Shown: positions 20,083 through 30,748 of the stretch, piece after piece
Layout: each line of letters begins with the position of its first letter
How positions within the stretch are numbered: position 1 is the stretch's first letter
Notes under the pieces: model-generated
The model's database searches: none
What the model was told of the DNA's origin: nothing
Seen by the model: only the letters and a program-made list of their open reading frames with translations
Position numbers and translations under genes: made by a program
NCBI RefSeq assembly: GCF_000236905.1
Contig: NC_016535.1
Coordinates: 330,524-394,523, forward strand
Direction of reading: 5' to 3'
Length of the DNA stretch: 64,000 nt
DNA from: Tetrapisispora phaffii CBS 4417
Taxonomy: Eukaryota > Ascomycota > Saccharomycetes > Saccharomycetales > Saccharomycetaceae

Positions 20083-21891
20083 TTATATATCGTTTAAACA
20101 TTTAAATAAATCCGATTGATGATAAGAAATGCCATTATATATTCTCTTCTTTTTTACTTCATCATTATCTACTAAATCATTATCATATCTGGATCCCAAG
20201 TGTTCACCTGTCAAAAAATTCAACTCTTTCTTATCCAAACATTGGTCCAGAACTTCAGTTGGAAAATATTCTTGTTTTACTTTACCATCAATAAAGTCTG
20301 GATTGTATTTATACCCTTTATGATAGCCTAATTCCTTCATTAGTTTTGTTGGCGCGTTTCTAATATGCATAGGTATTTCACTACTAGCTAATGAATAGGT
20401 GTTTTCCTTAAGCATGGTTTTGACTTTATTATAAGCTCTATAAACTTCTACGGATTTTTTTGCTCTCGCTAGCTCAACACAACAATGTGCTAAAATCACA
20501 TCACACTCAGGTAAACCTATCTTCATAACAGCATCATGAGTAGAAACTGCCAGTGTTAGTAAACTACTATCTGCCACTCCAATATCTTCACTTGCCATTC
20601 TGATCATCCTTCTTGCTATATACAAAGGATCTTCCCCACCTTGTAACATACGGCCAAGATAAAGCAGTGCCGCATTTGCATCACCGCCTCTTACAGCCTT
20701 GTGTAAGGCTGATATTGTATCGTAATGGTTATCACCATTTCTATCGTAATACGAATTGACTCCTGATTCACTTGTGTTTTGTCTCATGATGTCTTTAATA
20801 CTATCGACTGTTAATTCTATGGAAACATCTCTTGTTGATAATTCAATCATTTCCAATATATTTAATGCTTTACGAGTATCTCCAACACATAGATTGACAA
20901 TATACTCTAATACCATCCTGGATAACTTCAAAGGGTTTGTTGTATGCCAAAGTAGTTTACGACACTTGTTTAGTAATGCAACTCCTCTTGATAAGACGAT
21001 ACAGATTTCATTTGTTGACAATTTTTCTAATACGAATACGTTACACCTGCTTATCAATGCATTGTTCATCTGAAAACTAGGATTCTCAGTTGTTGCTCCA
21101 ATTAAAATTATATCTCCATTTTCAATATGTGGCAACAACAAATCTTGTTGTGCTTTGTTAAATCTATGAAGTTCATCTATGAATAATACAATTCTCCTTT
21201 TTGTTAACTTATATTCATTTCTTGACTTCTCAAATATCGAACGTAGTTCTTGAGAATTTGTCTTAGTGGCACTTACCTCAACTAATTGGTATGAGGTCTT
21301 GGAATCTGGATTGGATTCAGATGCAGCTTTTGTTATTATTCTCGCCAATGTTGTTTTACCAACACCAGGAGGTCCCCACAATATCATCGATGGGATTTGA
21401 CCCTCTGTTATATATCTTGCCAAAATACCACTTTCCTTAGACATAAGGTGTTGTTGCCCTACGTAGTCTTTGAGTTCATGTGGTCTCAGTTTCTCACTTA
21501 ATGGTAAATGACTGATCTTCTGCAATCGCTTTGATTCATATTCGGTAGAAAGATGTGGTGAATTTGAAACATAATTCTGTTTAGTTACTGCTCCTATTTG
21601 CAATTTTTTTGCCGACTCATGAGGACTCACTTCTTCCTTTACCATAGTGGTTTCATTTGTAGAAGACGTTTTCTCCAGATCAACCACATCGACTTCAGCA
21701 ACTCTTTTACGCGACTTAAATCCACCAAGTATACTCATAACAGAATTCTTCTCCTTGGAGTCATCGTTTCCTGAATTAAACTTGTCCGTACATTTATCCA
21801 AATGAGCATTAATGATCGAATATTTAATTTTCTTATTACAAACAGGACATGATATTAATTGTTCTGATTTTACATTCTTTTTGGAGGACAT
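20083..21891 (-). CDS. MGS1: MGS1, WRNIP1-type AAA+ ATPase of DNA damage tolerance
   Basis: 602 residues against 587 in S. cerevisiae Mgs1 (YNL218W). It has an N-terminal UBZ4 ubiquitin-binding zinc finger (C15, C18, H30, C34), a Walker A motif GPPGVGKT (173-180), Walker B with FIDE (237-240), a sensor-1 motif GATTENPSF and the C-terminal RarA/WRNIP1 oligomerisation domain. Mgs1 binds ubiquitylated PCNA in the nucleus and modulates polymerase delta and the Rad6/Rad18 pathway. It is divergent from ALG9, as in S. cerevisiae (YNL218W and YNL219C). Confidence 0.97.
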   Translation of the reverse strand: MSSKKNVKSEQLISCPVCNKKIKYSIINAHLDKCTDKFNSGNDDSKEKNSVMSILGGFKSRKRVAEVDVVDLEKTSSTNETTMVKEEVSPHESAKKLQIGAVTKQNYVSNSPHLSTEYESKRLQKISHLPLSEKLRPHELKDYVGQQHLMSKESGILARYITEGQIPSMILWGPPGVGKTTLARIITKAASESNPDSKTSYQLVEVSATKTNSQELRSIFEKSRNEYKLTKRRIVLFIDELHRFNKAQQDLLLPHIENGDIILIGATTENPSFQMNNALISRCNVFVLEKLSTNEICIVLSRGVALLNKCRKLLWHTTNPLKLSRMVLEYIVNLCVGDTRKALNILEMIELSTRDVSIELTVDSIKDIMRQNTSESGVNSYYDRNGDNHYDTISALHKAVRGGDANAALLYLGRMLQGGEDPLYIARRMIRMASEDIGVADSSLLTLAVSTHDAVMKIGLPECDVILAHCCVELARAKKSVEVYRAYNKVKTMLKENTYSLASSEIPMHIRNAPTKLMKELGYHKGYKYNPDFIDGKVKQEYFPTEVLDQCLDKKELNFLTGEHLGSRYDNDLVDNDEVKKKRIYNGISYHQSDLFKCLNDI

Positions 21892-22501
21892 CGTGCAATA
21901 TATTATGACTTACTATGAGACTTATTCTTAATTAATCAGCGACTTTAACCTGTTTTGATATCTGAAGTTTGTCTGCTTTCCACCTTGTCTTCACAACTAA
22001 TCTTAATGATTCGTTAACTTGCGAAACTTATACAGCTTCGAGGGTGACAATAAACCCATTGAAGACAATCCAGTAACAAAGTTCATATGCATCATTTTAT
22101 TCTCCACTTATCCTAATAATACAAGATTCAACATTTAAACCTCATCTTTAATCAAACCTCCAGCTCATCTCGACTTATTGTTAATAATTGTATATATTTT
22201 TCCAGATGCTAATGACAACTGTTTTTTGCGAACTGATAAGAGCAACCTTTTAGAAGAAGAAAGTATATAAAAGATAATATATAATCTACTTTGAAATATC
22301 TGACAAGAAGAAGGTGATTAGGTAGTCTTCCGTTGGCATATCCAGTATATTGTACTTCATTTATTTATTAGGTGTGTATTTTATTGCACAGTATTTTGGT
22401 TGGAACTTAAGGAGATAGAAAGAGATTTAATACATTACAGGGTGCACAAAGTTGATAGTAAAGATAAGGTCAGGAACTTTTGATATAGATAAATATATTA
22501 G
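21892..22501. promoter_or_regulatory. Divergent MGS1/ALG9 promoter region
   Basis: 610 bases. A TATATAAAAG element at 22264-22273 is a good TATA box for ALG9, about 235 bases upstream of its start. I saw no MluI cell-cycle box on the MGS1 side. Confidence 0.5.
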
Positions 22502-24196
22502 ATGAGAGTTATTACTGTTTTATTGGTAACTGCTTTGGCCATATCCAGACTATATGTCCAGCCTTGGTTCTCAATTATTTCAGATTGCGATGAAACCTTT
22601 AATTATTGGGAGCCATTGAATCTGCTTCTACGTGGATTTGGTAAACAAACTTGGGAATATTCCCCAGCATATGCCATTAGATCATGGGCATTTTTATTGC
22701 CATTCTATGGTGTTCTGTACCCAATCAAGAAGTTTGAATTAATAGGACAAGATGGTACAATGTACTTCTATATTATAAGAGCCTTTCTCGGATTACTCAG
22801 TTTTCTTTTCGAATTCGATCTATTCAAAGAAATTCAATCTACTATATCTTTACGAATCGCTGATATGTGGTTGTTTATTCAACTTTTTAACCCAGGTTGG
22901 TTCCATGCCAGTGTAGAATTTTTACCATCTTCTATTGCAATGATTTTTTATTTGGGTTCAATAAAATATTCGTTACGCTATTTATCCTCTAATCGAAAAT
23001 CATGTTTAGTATCCAGTTTAGGGTTTAACTTTACTGCTGCTATTTTAGGGTGGCCATTCGTTTTAGTGTTATCGGTTCCTTTGTGTTTGCATTTCTTACT
23101 TACTCATAGATTAATGTCAACAATAAGAGTATCTTTTGACTGTTTAGTGATTTTCTTAACTATTGCAAGTATAGTCATTGGGATAGATTCATCATTCTAT
23201 GGTAAATTTTCCCCTGTTTCATGGAATATATTATCTTACAACGTTTTGGAAGCTGATGAAAGCTCTGGTCCAAATATTTTTGGTATCGAGCCATGGTACT
23301 ATTATTTACTGAATTTATTATTAAATTTCCCTCTACCTGTTCTTGGAGGTGTTTTATTTGGTATTTTTAATTGGAGGCTATGGCCTCTATCATCGTCACT
23401 TTTATTATGGCTAGTGATTTTTACTTTACAACTACATAAGGAGGAAAGATTCTTATATCCTATTTACGGATTAATAAGTTTATCATCTGCAGTAGGATTA
23501 TATCAATTAGTGACTATATTTTCTGGAAGGAAAAAAGTATTGAAACGTATGTTTAGTTTTATTATTTTACTTGGAATTTTATTACAAGCATCATCAAGAA
23601 TTATTGCTCTACTAAAAAATTATTCTGCTCCATTTGAGACATATTCCAAATTATACGAAAAGATCGATTCTGATAAGCATACAAACGATATTATTAATGT
23701 TTGTACAGGTAGAGAGTGGTACCATTTCCCAAATTCCTTTTTTTTACCAGACAACTATAGATTAAGATTCGTAAAATCAGGATTTGATGGTTTGTTACCT
23801 GGAGATTTTGATGAATCTAACTCATCAATCTTTCAAAAAGTAAGAAAGTTACCAGAAAATATGAATAATAAAAATATCTTTGACCCTAATAAGATTTGGG
23901 ATGCGGAAAACTGTGATTATTTTATTGATTTGATGATTTCAACTGATATTGAACAAGATGTACTAAATCCAAATTCATTATCAGCAGAATGGAGTAAAGT
24001 AAGCTGTTCTGAATTTATTGATGTTGATAATTCAAAAATTTTTGGAAGAGCATTTTACATTCCAGAGCCAATTCTCAATATATTATCTAAATTTATTACC
24101 CCTAGCATCAATAAATGCTATGGTGTGAATTATATAGATTACTGTTTATTCGAGAAAGATGATAATATTGTCATGGAAGAATCAGCAAATGTATAG
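22502..24196 (+). CDS. ALG9: ALG9, dolichol-P-mannose alpha-1,2-mannosyltransferase
   Basis: 564 residues against 555 in S. cerevisiae Alg9 (YNL219C). It is a GT22-family multi-pass ER membrane enzyme that adds the seventh and ninth mannoses to the lipid-linked oligosaccharide during N-glycan assembly. The first lumenal loop has the catalytic acidic motif SDCDETFNYWEPLN (D28, D30, E31), and the family motif HKEERFLYP is near residues 312-320. About ten hydrophobic segments are visible, followed by a lumenal C-terminal part. The Met at 22502 leads straight into the first membrane segment, as in relatives. Confidence 0.97.
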   Translation: MRVITVLLVTALAISRLYVQPWFSIISDCDETFNYWEPLNLLLRGFGKQTWEYSPAYAIRSWAFLLPFYGVLYPIKKFELIGQDGTMYFYIIRAFLGLLSFLFEFDLFKEIQSTISLRIADMWLFIQLFNPGWFHASVEFLPSSIAMIFYLGSIKYSLRYLSSNRKSCLVSSLGFNFTAAILGWPFVLVLSVPLCLHFLLTHRLMSTIRVSFDCLVIFLTIASIVIGIDSSFYGKFSPVSWNILSYNVLEADESSGPNIFGIEPWYYYLLNLLLNFPLPVLGGVLFGIFNWRLWPLSSSLLLWLVIFTLQLHKEERFLYPIYGLISLSSAVGLYQLVTIFSGRKKVLKRMFSFIILLGILLQASSRIIALLKNYSAPFETYSKLYEKIDSDKHTNDIINVCTGREWYHFPNSFFLPDNYRLRFVKSGFDGLLPGDFDESNSSIFQKVRKLPENMNNKNIFDPNKIWDAENCDYFIDLMISTDIEQDVLNPNSLSAEWSKVSCSEFIDVDNSKIFGRAFYIPEPILNILSKFITPSINKCYGVNYIDYCLFEKDDNIVMEESANV

Positions 24197-24371
24197 ATTA
24201 AGGTTTTCTTAACAATATGAATTAAGAAAACATGTACTGGCAAAAATTTTGAATGCATTGAATATTTATTATTTTCGGTTTATCACTTCATAGTTTCTAA
24301 TTATTTAAGTATGTATATATATATTGGATGGATAGACTGAAAGTATAGCAATTTTTCACTTAATAATACTC

Positions 24372-25625
24372 CTAATTGTGATCGTAATTTGGATACGATA
24401 AGACCCTTGATAAATGATCCACGTTGATGAAATCAACACCTAAATCATCTATTTGCTGTCTCCAAAAATTTTTGGAGAAACCTAGTAGTGATTTGGGTAC
24501 CCCCCATATTCTTGTCTTAAGATTATTTGCATGGGCGTCATCAATGAACTTTTTAAAGCAGCGTAAACCTCTAGCAGGTAATTTCCCTCTCAGTATAACT
24601 TTCCATGGTGATATATCACAGGCCATGCATAGTTTACTGAAAGAAGTTGATGCTACAAAAGTCTTTGAACTTTCATCAAGATTAGTTAAATTATCCAGCA
24701 TCTGTTCCGGGAAAACATATCTCTTACTGTCTCCCAAATAACCAATTTTATCTGTTTCTGAATCCTTGTCAATAATAGATAGATCGGTTGGTTTATTCCC
24801 AGTAAGTATTACTGTTATTGGTCTCCAACTCATTTCATTGCTTGTAATATTGAAAAAAGTAATGAAATCATTTTCAATAAAAGGTTTTAAATATGTATCC
24901 ATAAGTCTAGTATACGTTTGACTTGAATCTTCTGATTTAAAATCAATTACTAAGAACATTGTTCTATTTTCAGATTCGTGGTATAGACCCTTTTTTGCAA
25001 TGGTAGTAGTGTTTGAATTATAATCAAAATGTTCATATATCTCGTTAACATCATTTAACATCGTTAATAAAGGTTCTGTGTAGAGATCATTTAAATCCCT
25101 TAAAGGATAGTTTAACAGGTCAGTTTCCCTATGTGCAACTGATAACCTTTGATTATCAGTTCCTAACCAAACGTCAGCTTCAATTGATGTCAGGCCCAGA
25201 CTCAAAGCTTCAAACAAAGGCATCTGTCTTGTGTAGTCGTTATGTGAGTGGAAAGTATTAGGTTTCACATTTTTATTCAGAAAACTTATCATAGTATTGT
25301 TGGTTTCAGAAGATGCATATGCTAAATAGTTCATTAGTTTCTTATTTGAGTGTTCTATATTCTTATAATAGTTTACCAGTTCAATATTTTGAATTTGGTT
25401 ATCAATTAGATAACGGTACTGATGCAATGCATCATTCAAAGCTAATTTATCATCTATTTCGAAGTGTTTAGTGTCTATGTCCCAAAACTTAACAACAGTA
25501 AAGATTATAATACATAGCAGTAGTGTTACATTTGTGAATACTTTGAGCAGCTCTCTGGAACAGTGTCTCATCGTTTTAATATGGATCGAAGTCGTATTAT
25601 TTCTGGAGCTGTCATAAGTTGGCAA
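24372..25625 (-). CDS. AIM6: AIM6, PLC-like phosphodiesterase-fold protein
   Basis: 417 residues against 390 in S. cerevisiae Aim6 (YDL237W). One membrane anchor lies near residues 31-48, followed by a PLC-like TIM-barrel. The motif HSHNDY (H126-Y131), the metal-ligand pair in IEADVWL (E149, D151) and AHRETDL (H165) correspond to the catalytic pattern of glycerophosphodiester-phosphodiesterase-like proteins. The biochemical substrate is unknown; the S. cerevisiae mutant affects mitochondrial inheritance. It belongs to the YDL block although its neighbours ALG9 and ATG4 belong to the YNL block, part of the interleaved pattern. The C-terminal motif GVDFINVDHLSR is also conserved. Confidence 0.93.
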   Translation of the reverse strand: MPTYDSSRNNTTSIHIKTMRHCSRELLKVFTNVTLLLCIIIFTVVKFWDIDTKHFEIDDKLALNDALHQYRYLIDNQIQNIELVNYYKNIEHSNKKLMNYLAYASSETNNTMISFLNKNVKPNTFHSHNDYTRQMPLFEALSLGLTSIEADVWLGTDNQRLSVAHRETDLLNYPLRDLNDLYTEPLLTMLNDVNEIYEHFDYNSNTTTIAKKGLYHESENRTMFLVIDFKSEDSSQTYTRLMDTYLKPFIENDFITFFNITSNEMSWRPITVILTGNKPTDLSIIDKDSETDKIGYLGDSKRYVFPEQMLDNLTNLDESSKTFVASTSFSKLCMACDISPWKVILRGKLPARGLRCFKKFIDDAHANNLKTRIWGVPKSLLGFSKNFWRQQIDDLGVDFINVDHLSRVLSYPNYDHN

Positions 25626-26718
25626 TTGTCAACAGGACAAAGATATTCCATATCTACTTCATGTTGATTCCTTTATATAAAGTACAAGTAATGTAAACAA
25701 GATACAGATGGAAACATCTCAAATACCACTGATTCTACCAGTTATAAGTTCAAATTCACGGCACAATTCTAATATAACTCGTTTCAAAACGTGTATGTGT
25801 GACATCAATTATTGATTACCAGAAACGCAGTGTAAAGTAACTCAGATACTGTTAAAGACACTAACACATAGCTTATCTTTTTTCTGCTCAAGAATACCAT
25901 TTCTCCATACTACAGTTATTACATTCAGATATCCATAAAGCTTTTGAGCCACAGCTTCAACACTGACCAAGAAGACAAAAGCTTCAGTAAGTAATATCAT
26001 TTGCAGCTTCAACAATAACCTTGTTTGCTGAAGATCCACAACCATTTACTAATAATAACAACAACAACCGTCCCTCCTACTCGATGAACCATAAATAGCA
26101 ACCCACACTTCTGTACCTTTCCCTATTCAAAACAGCCATGATGGTTTTAGTTCATCTCGTTCGAAATGTCGACAGCACCTGAATCTCAACCGTATCAGAT
26201 AAATCACCGACCAATAACCAATATTTGCCAATACTCTAACACTCGAACTTAACGAAAGAGCTTGTCTTAGTCCCACACCTCGTCTTAGGCCCATGTGTTC
26301 AATGTCGTTTTAAATAATGCTGCAACACACACTTCTCTCTGTGAGGCGATGAGGGATATTTTCCAGGAATACTTGAGACAGGAAAGATATCTCGATTCGA
26401 AACCAACTACAAGGTAAGCTCAATGCAAGAACGGATGGCGTGTAGCCTGGAACAGAATCCCAAAGCTCATCCAGATGGTATAATACCTACATTCAGAAAG
26501 TGTGTTTGGTGTCTTTGCCAACTTTGAGATTTTTCAAACAGATTATTCTATGGCTTCTCATCACAAGAGTCTGTGTCAATTAGTTTACAGTGTAGTGCAC
26601 GTTTTCAAGTAAGGTTAAGGATTGTGTTGTCAACGTAAATGCCTTGTTTCTACTATATGGTTGTCTCCCATGTGATTGCTTTCTTTTTTTGTATTATAGA
26701 GATAGGACTTTGTACAGT
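25626..26718. other. AIM6-ATG4 interval, no gene identified
   Basis: 1.1 kb holding the AIM6 upstream region and the ATG4 3' flank. The largest frame is a 67-codon minus-strand one (25842-26045) that I do not recognise. Ancestral neighbours SSU72, POP1, ADE12, PHO13 and YPD1 are all missing. The plus strand is noticeably C/A-rich from about 26040 to 26340. The interval may hold remains of lost genes. Confidence 0.45.
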
Positions 26719-27789
26719 TTATACAATTATATACTCTTCGTCGTCTTCGATGGATGTACATTTAGTTATCTTGTATGAGCTGCTATCGGCATCGGTTCTC
26801 TTGCCTGATAGGACTTTTATAATGTTTGAATGTTTAATTGTGGACTTGAATTTGTTCCAATCTGCTTTGTTGTTCTTGACTAGAAAGCCAATTATCATCG
26901 ACGGATCCAAGTTAAACATTTCCAGTTCGTTGAATTCCGTTGAATGGTACGTTGAGTAGTCATTATCTGTTGTGAAGTTGTTTGGCTTATGAGGGTCGAA
27001 ATAGAGTATTCTGTCGTGGGTGTTGTTGTATCCAAAGAAAAATAGTGACGATTTTGGTTGTCCTCCAGAGATGCCACATGTGTACTTATTATTTGTTATA
27101 TCTTTGATGTCCTGGCCATATTTTTCTATGTTTATTGTGTTGATCCCGAGCTTGATTCCAAATAACAATAGTATATGTTGTTGTTTTGTGTTTGCCGGTG
27201 GCTCTGAGTCATCCAACTCATCTAACACGTCTTGTTCGTATATATCCCCAGATGATATCGATACTATACATTTCTTAATACCGTGATCGTTATTGTTTTC
27301 AATCAACTTCTCGATTATCTGAATTGTGATACTGGGGGAAAACCATTCCCCTACCTTCACTAAATTTAAATCTTTACCTACAGTAATGAAATTATGGATT
27401 GAAAATGGATTTTTGGTCTCATCAACAAATAACTCTATGATCTCACTACATGGAGTGCCCTTATTAGTTCTTTGCAGTGCGTTGGCCAGCAACGTCTGTC
27501 CTGTTCGAATCATACACCCCCATCCTATGTCACTTGTAAAACAGTGGGAATTGAACAGCAAGTTCTCAATAGAGTTGTAAAAATTATCTCTTAAAAGATT
27601 CTTTATATTCAGAGGAGATGGTCCATCATCATCCTTTACTATAGGCTCAAATCTTGTCCTGTATGTCATTTGAATCAATCTACTAACCGCATTTTCAAAC
27701 TCTTTCTTGTGTAAGTCATTATCTACTACATAAACGTCTCCCAGAACACTATACTTAACTACACCCACTGTATCATCATTTTGTGCCAT
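26719..27789 (-). CDS. ATG4: ATG4, autophagy cysteine protease
   Basis: 356 residues, clearly shorter than S. cerevisiae Atg4 (YNL223W, about 494) but with the peptidase C54 core intact. The catalytic Cys is in DIGWGCMIRTGQTLL (C92) and the Asp-His pair is in YFDPHKPN (D265, H267). Atg4 cleaves the C-terminus of Atg8 before lipidation and later releases Atg8 from phosphatidylethanolamine, in the cytosol. The missing length is in the N-terminal leader and C-terminal tail, not the core. The far C-terminus is acidic and ends in EEYIIV, which may serve as an LIR-like Atg8-binding tail. It is divergent from SQS1, as in S. cerevisiae (YNL223W and YNL224C). Confidence 0.96.
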   Translation of the reverse strand: MAQNDDTVGVVKYSVLGDVYVVDNDLHKKEFENAVSRLIQMTYRTRFEPIVKDDDGPSPLNIKNLLRDNFYNSIENLLFNSHCFTSDIGWGCMIRTGQTLLANALQRTNKGTPCSEIIELFVDETKNPFSIHNFITVGKDLNLVKVGEWFSPSITIQIIEKLIENNNDHGIKKCIVSISSGDIYEQDVLDELDDSEPPANTKQQHILLLFGIKLGINTINIEKYGQDIKDITNNKYTCGISGGQPKSSLFFFGYNNTHDRILYFDPHKPNNFTTDNDYSTYHSTEFNELEMFNLDPSMIIGFLVKNNKADWNKFKSTIKHSNIIKVLSGKRTDADSSSYKITKCTSIEDDEEYIIV

Positions 27790-28243
27790 AATAATATAGT
27801 TTTACTGTAAAACTACAACTATATATATGTATTCTGACTTAATTCCACTCAAATGCTCTAGTTTGTGGAAGTCTCTTGGAAGTATCTAGTATTGACAGGT
27901 TTGCACATGCAAAACTTGTGATTTCTAAATCTCGTTAATCAAAAACTTTAATAAGTCTGTCGTTATGCTATATAGACAGAGATGTTCCGTAGCGCTTAAT
28001 ATTGTAACTGTTTGATACCTGATAAGAAGAGCAACCTATGTTTGAATCATTGTATAATCTTAAATCATACCTTATTTATATACATTTTTAATGGCATCGC
28101 GGCTGCTTAAGATTTACGAATACAAAAATGAAACCATCTACTTAAAAGCTAATACAATTTATAAAGTAGTATTTCAGTCTAAAGTATGTGTTCTTTTCAG
28201 GGAATAAACTACAGAACAGTAAATATTATCTAGTCGTAACAGC
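27790..28243. promoter_or_regulatory. Divergent ATG4/SQS1 promoter region
   Basis: 454 bases, A+T-rich, no coding signal. I see no motif that I can assign with confidence. Confidence 0.45.
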
Positions 28244-30586
28244 ATGGCAAAAAGACATAAGCACTACGATAACAGACATAAAAAGAGCAAGAAGAAGAGT
28301 GGTGGCAAACCCAGTGGTAAGGTTAAAAGTACTGCTTCACATGGGAAGAAGAAAACGACTGCCGGTAGAGGTGATGGTAGTTGGGTAGATTCTTCTGTAC
28401 CTGGAGGCTCGGTTGACTTTGGAATGAACTTCGATAAATCAGTACAGAATCACTACTTTGGGAATTCTAAAAATAAAAATAGACACAACAGACTGAGGGA
28501 CGGTGTTTTCAGACCTGGTTATAACAGAGACTCTGAGGACTCTTATTTTGAGAACTCGTCTTTCAGAAAGAGACCTATGGTTTTTGTTAAGTCTGACTGC
28601 GATTGGAATTCTGCAGATGCCAAATTGAAACGTTTAATTAAAATCAATAACAAAAAAACAAAAAATAATTTTAAAGACTTATATGAATCTGACGAGTTAG
28701 AAAACTCTAGTGAAAATGATTTAACTGAAGATATACAGCTAGACAACAATCATGCGAAAACTGTTGTATCACATGAAGAAACGAGTGACAGCGAAGACAT
28801 TCTTGAAGGGCAAATTTCGATCGAAGATGTCGCGGATACTGAGCCTGAGACTTCTGATAATAATGATATTCAACAGCTAGACAATGATGACTTATACTTT
28901 GTCGATGACGATCCCGAACCAATGCAAAAACCAGTGAAGTCAGTTCATGTCGAAGAACCTGTTTTTTCCAAGACTCCATCGGCTCCCTTAGCTGTTTCTT
29001 TTGATCCAATATTAACAGTTGGTAAAGTTGAGTTGAAAGTCAGTGAGAATGAGGACTCCGGCAAGGTAACCACCGATATCCATCCAGCCAAGGCTTACCA
29101 TCCCTTTAGAGACTATATTTCTAATGTCATGGATAATATGGAGACAATGTTCAGTGACGAAGACGAATTTATGGAAGATGATATGGATTACGAAATTATG
29201 TATGATGAAATGAAATCCCAACAGGAGTCCTCTGTGTTTTCACAAGCAAAAGACATAGTGACAAACATAGAGAACCTGAATATTTCTGAATCAACCAATA
29301 GTATCAATAATAGGGTCAAGGAAGAAATTATAGAAGGGGAAACAGAAGAGATTATAGAAGTGAAGAAAGAACCTGAATATCCAGAATTTGGATTCTGTGA
29401 AGAAGATTTTGCGGTCAACACAAGCGACCTTACCGTTAGCAATATACGATTTGGAGCCCAATCCAATTCTTACTATTTTCAAGCATACAAACTATTTGGT
29501 GATTATGATTCTCGATGGGCAGACCAGGATATTCTGGTCGACTTTATTCTTGAAACAATGGGCCTTCCGGAACATAGGCTAAATGCCTTTTTAGATTATA
29601 TAAGAAATTGTGTAGTACCTGATGAGGAACCTTCAGAGCCAAACTTTGATGATATGCCTTTTTCAGACACCAGCGAAGAAGAAGAATCCGATGACAGTGA
29701 CAATGAAGAGTTGACTGATGACCGATTAGAAGGCGTAGACGATCTAGTGTATTATTCTATGAAGTATGGGAATCAACGTAATATTGAGTATGAGACAAAA
29801 AGTATACAGACAACAGGCAAGGGAACGAAGAAAAAACTGTTGATCAGAGACGATATGGCGATGGACAATGAGACGATCAATGAATTACAAAGTAAGTTAT
29901 GCACTAGACTTTCGAACAAAGCAAAGAAGAAGAAATCAAAACTAGATTTCATCGAACAAGAGCATGCGATTTCCGAGGATCTGTATAAAAAATATCCGTT
30001 GGGCCTTCACATATTAAACATCAAGGATGAATTTGATAACTACTACAACGATAAGAACAAGAAATCGCTGATTTTCCCTCCTCTAGATCCGCATGGCAAT
30101 AAGACAATTCGCAACATTGCCAAATACTATTCCATGAAGACCACAAAGATTGGTAGCGGTCGGAATGTGCATATGGCAGTGCAAAAACTCAAGATCACTT
30201 ATCGAAGAACTCCAAATTACAATATAATCAACAACATCACAGAGCAACGGCCTATATTCTTGCGGTTCGACGTCGATAAACCGCAAAAGGAGCATAAACG
30301 CACGGAGACGATCCGTTTATCGAAGTTCCGGAAAGCCCATGGTGTCAAACAGGGCAACTTCACAGTGAAGGAAGGCGAACTGGTGGGCGAGCATGCACCA
30401 GAACTAGGTCACGACAACATTGGTATGCGCATGCTAATGAAGCTTGGGTGGAACAAAGGCGAAGGTCTAGGAACCATGGGCCTGGGCATCTCCGAGCCCG
30501 TTCTTGCGACGGTCAAGACCTCCAAGAAAGGTCTTGGACACCAGGACGCCAGCACCAACAGCGCCCGAAGCATCGGCACCGACTGA
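28244..30586 (+). CDS. SQS1: SQS1, G-patch/R3H activator of the Prp43 helicase
   Basis: 780 residues against 767 in S. cerevisiae Sqs1 (YNL224C). It has a basic Lys/His/Gly-rich N-terminus (1-50), long acidic Ser/Asp/Glu stretches in the middle, an R3H domain at about 588-650 (with GSGRNVHMAV), and a C-terminal G-patch at about 722-766 (IGMRMLMKLGWNKGEGLG). Sqs1/Pfa1 stimulates the DEAH helicase Prp43 in late pre-rRNA processing and spliceosome disassembly. Base composition rises in G+C through the last 400 bases, leading into the G+C-rich SQS1-PDR16 interval. Confidence 0.95.
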   Translation: MAKRHKHYDNRHKKSKKKSGGKPSGKVKSTASHGKKKTTAGRGDGSWVDSSVPGGSVDFGMNFDKSVQNHYFGNSKNKNRHNRLRDGVFRPGYNRDSEDSYFENSSFRKRPMVFVKSDCDWNSADAKLKRLIKINNKKTKNNFKDLYESDELENSSENDLTEDIQLDNNHAKTVVSHEETSDSEDILEGQISIEDVADTEPETSDNNDIQQLDNDDLYFVDDDPEPMQKPVKSVHVEEPVFSKTPSAPLAVSFDPILTVGKVELKVSENEDSGKVTTDIHPAKAYHPFRDYISNVMDNMETMFSDEDEFMEDDMDYEIMYDEMKSQQESSVFSQAKDIVTNIENLNISESTNSINNRVKEEIIEGETEEIIEVKKEPEYPEFGFCEEDFAVNTSDLTVSNIRFGAQSNSYYFQAYKLFGDYDSRWADQDILVDFILETMGLPEHRLNAFLDYIRNCVVPDEEPSEPNFDDMPFSDTSEEEESDDSDNEELTDDRLEGVDDLVYYSMKYGNQRNIEYETKSIQTTGKGTKKKLLIRDDMAMDNETINELQSKLCTRLSNKAKKKKSKLDFIEQEHAISEDLYKKYPLGLHILNIKDEFDNYYNDKNKKSLIFPPLDPHGNKTIRNIAKYYSMKTTKIGSGRNVHMAVQKLKITYRRTPNYNIINNITEQRPIFLRFDVDKPQKEHKRTETIRLSKFRKAHGVKQGNFTVKEGELVGEHAPELGHDNIGMRMLMKLGWNKGEGLGTMGLGISEPVLATVKTSKKGLGHQDASTNSARSIGTD

Positions 30587-30705
30587 GCGCAACATACATT
30601 TAGTACCTTACATTACATAGACGCCTCCAGTAACACATTTCTTAGCACACCTTACATAGATACCAAATCCGACAACCAGCATCCACTACGCCCTCACTGC
30701 GGCCT

Positions 30706-30713
30706 TCCGCGGA
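30706..30713 (+). promoter_or_regulatory. Perfect pleiotropic drug response element (TCCGCGGA)
   Basis: Exact match to the palindromic Pdr1/Pdr3 binding site, 418 bases upstream of the PDR16 start. PDR16 is a known Pdr1/Pdr3 target in S. cerevisiae, so site and gene agree. Confidence 0.8.
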
Positions 30714-30748
30714 AATAACAGCGCAAACCACAGCAAACCACCGCCCGT

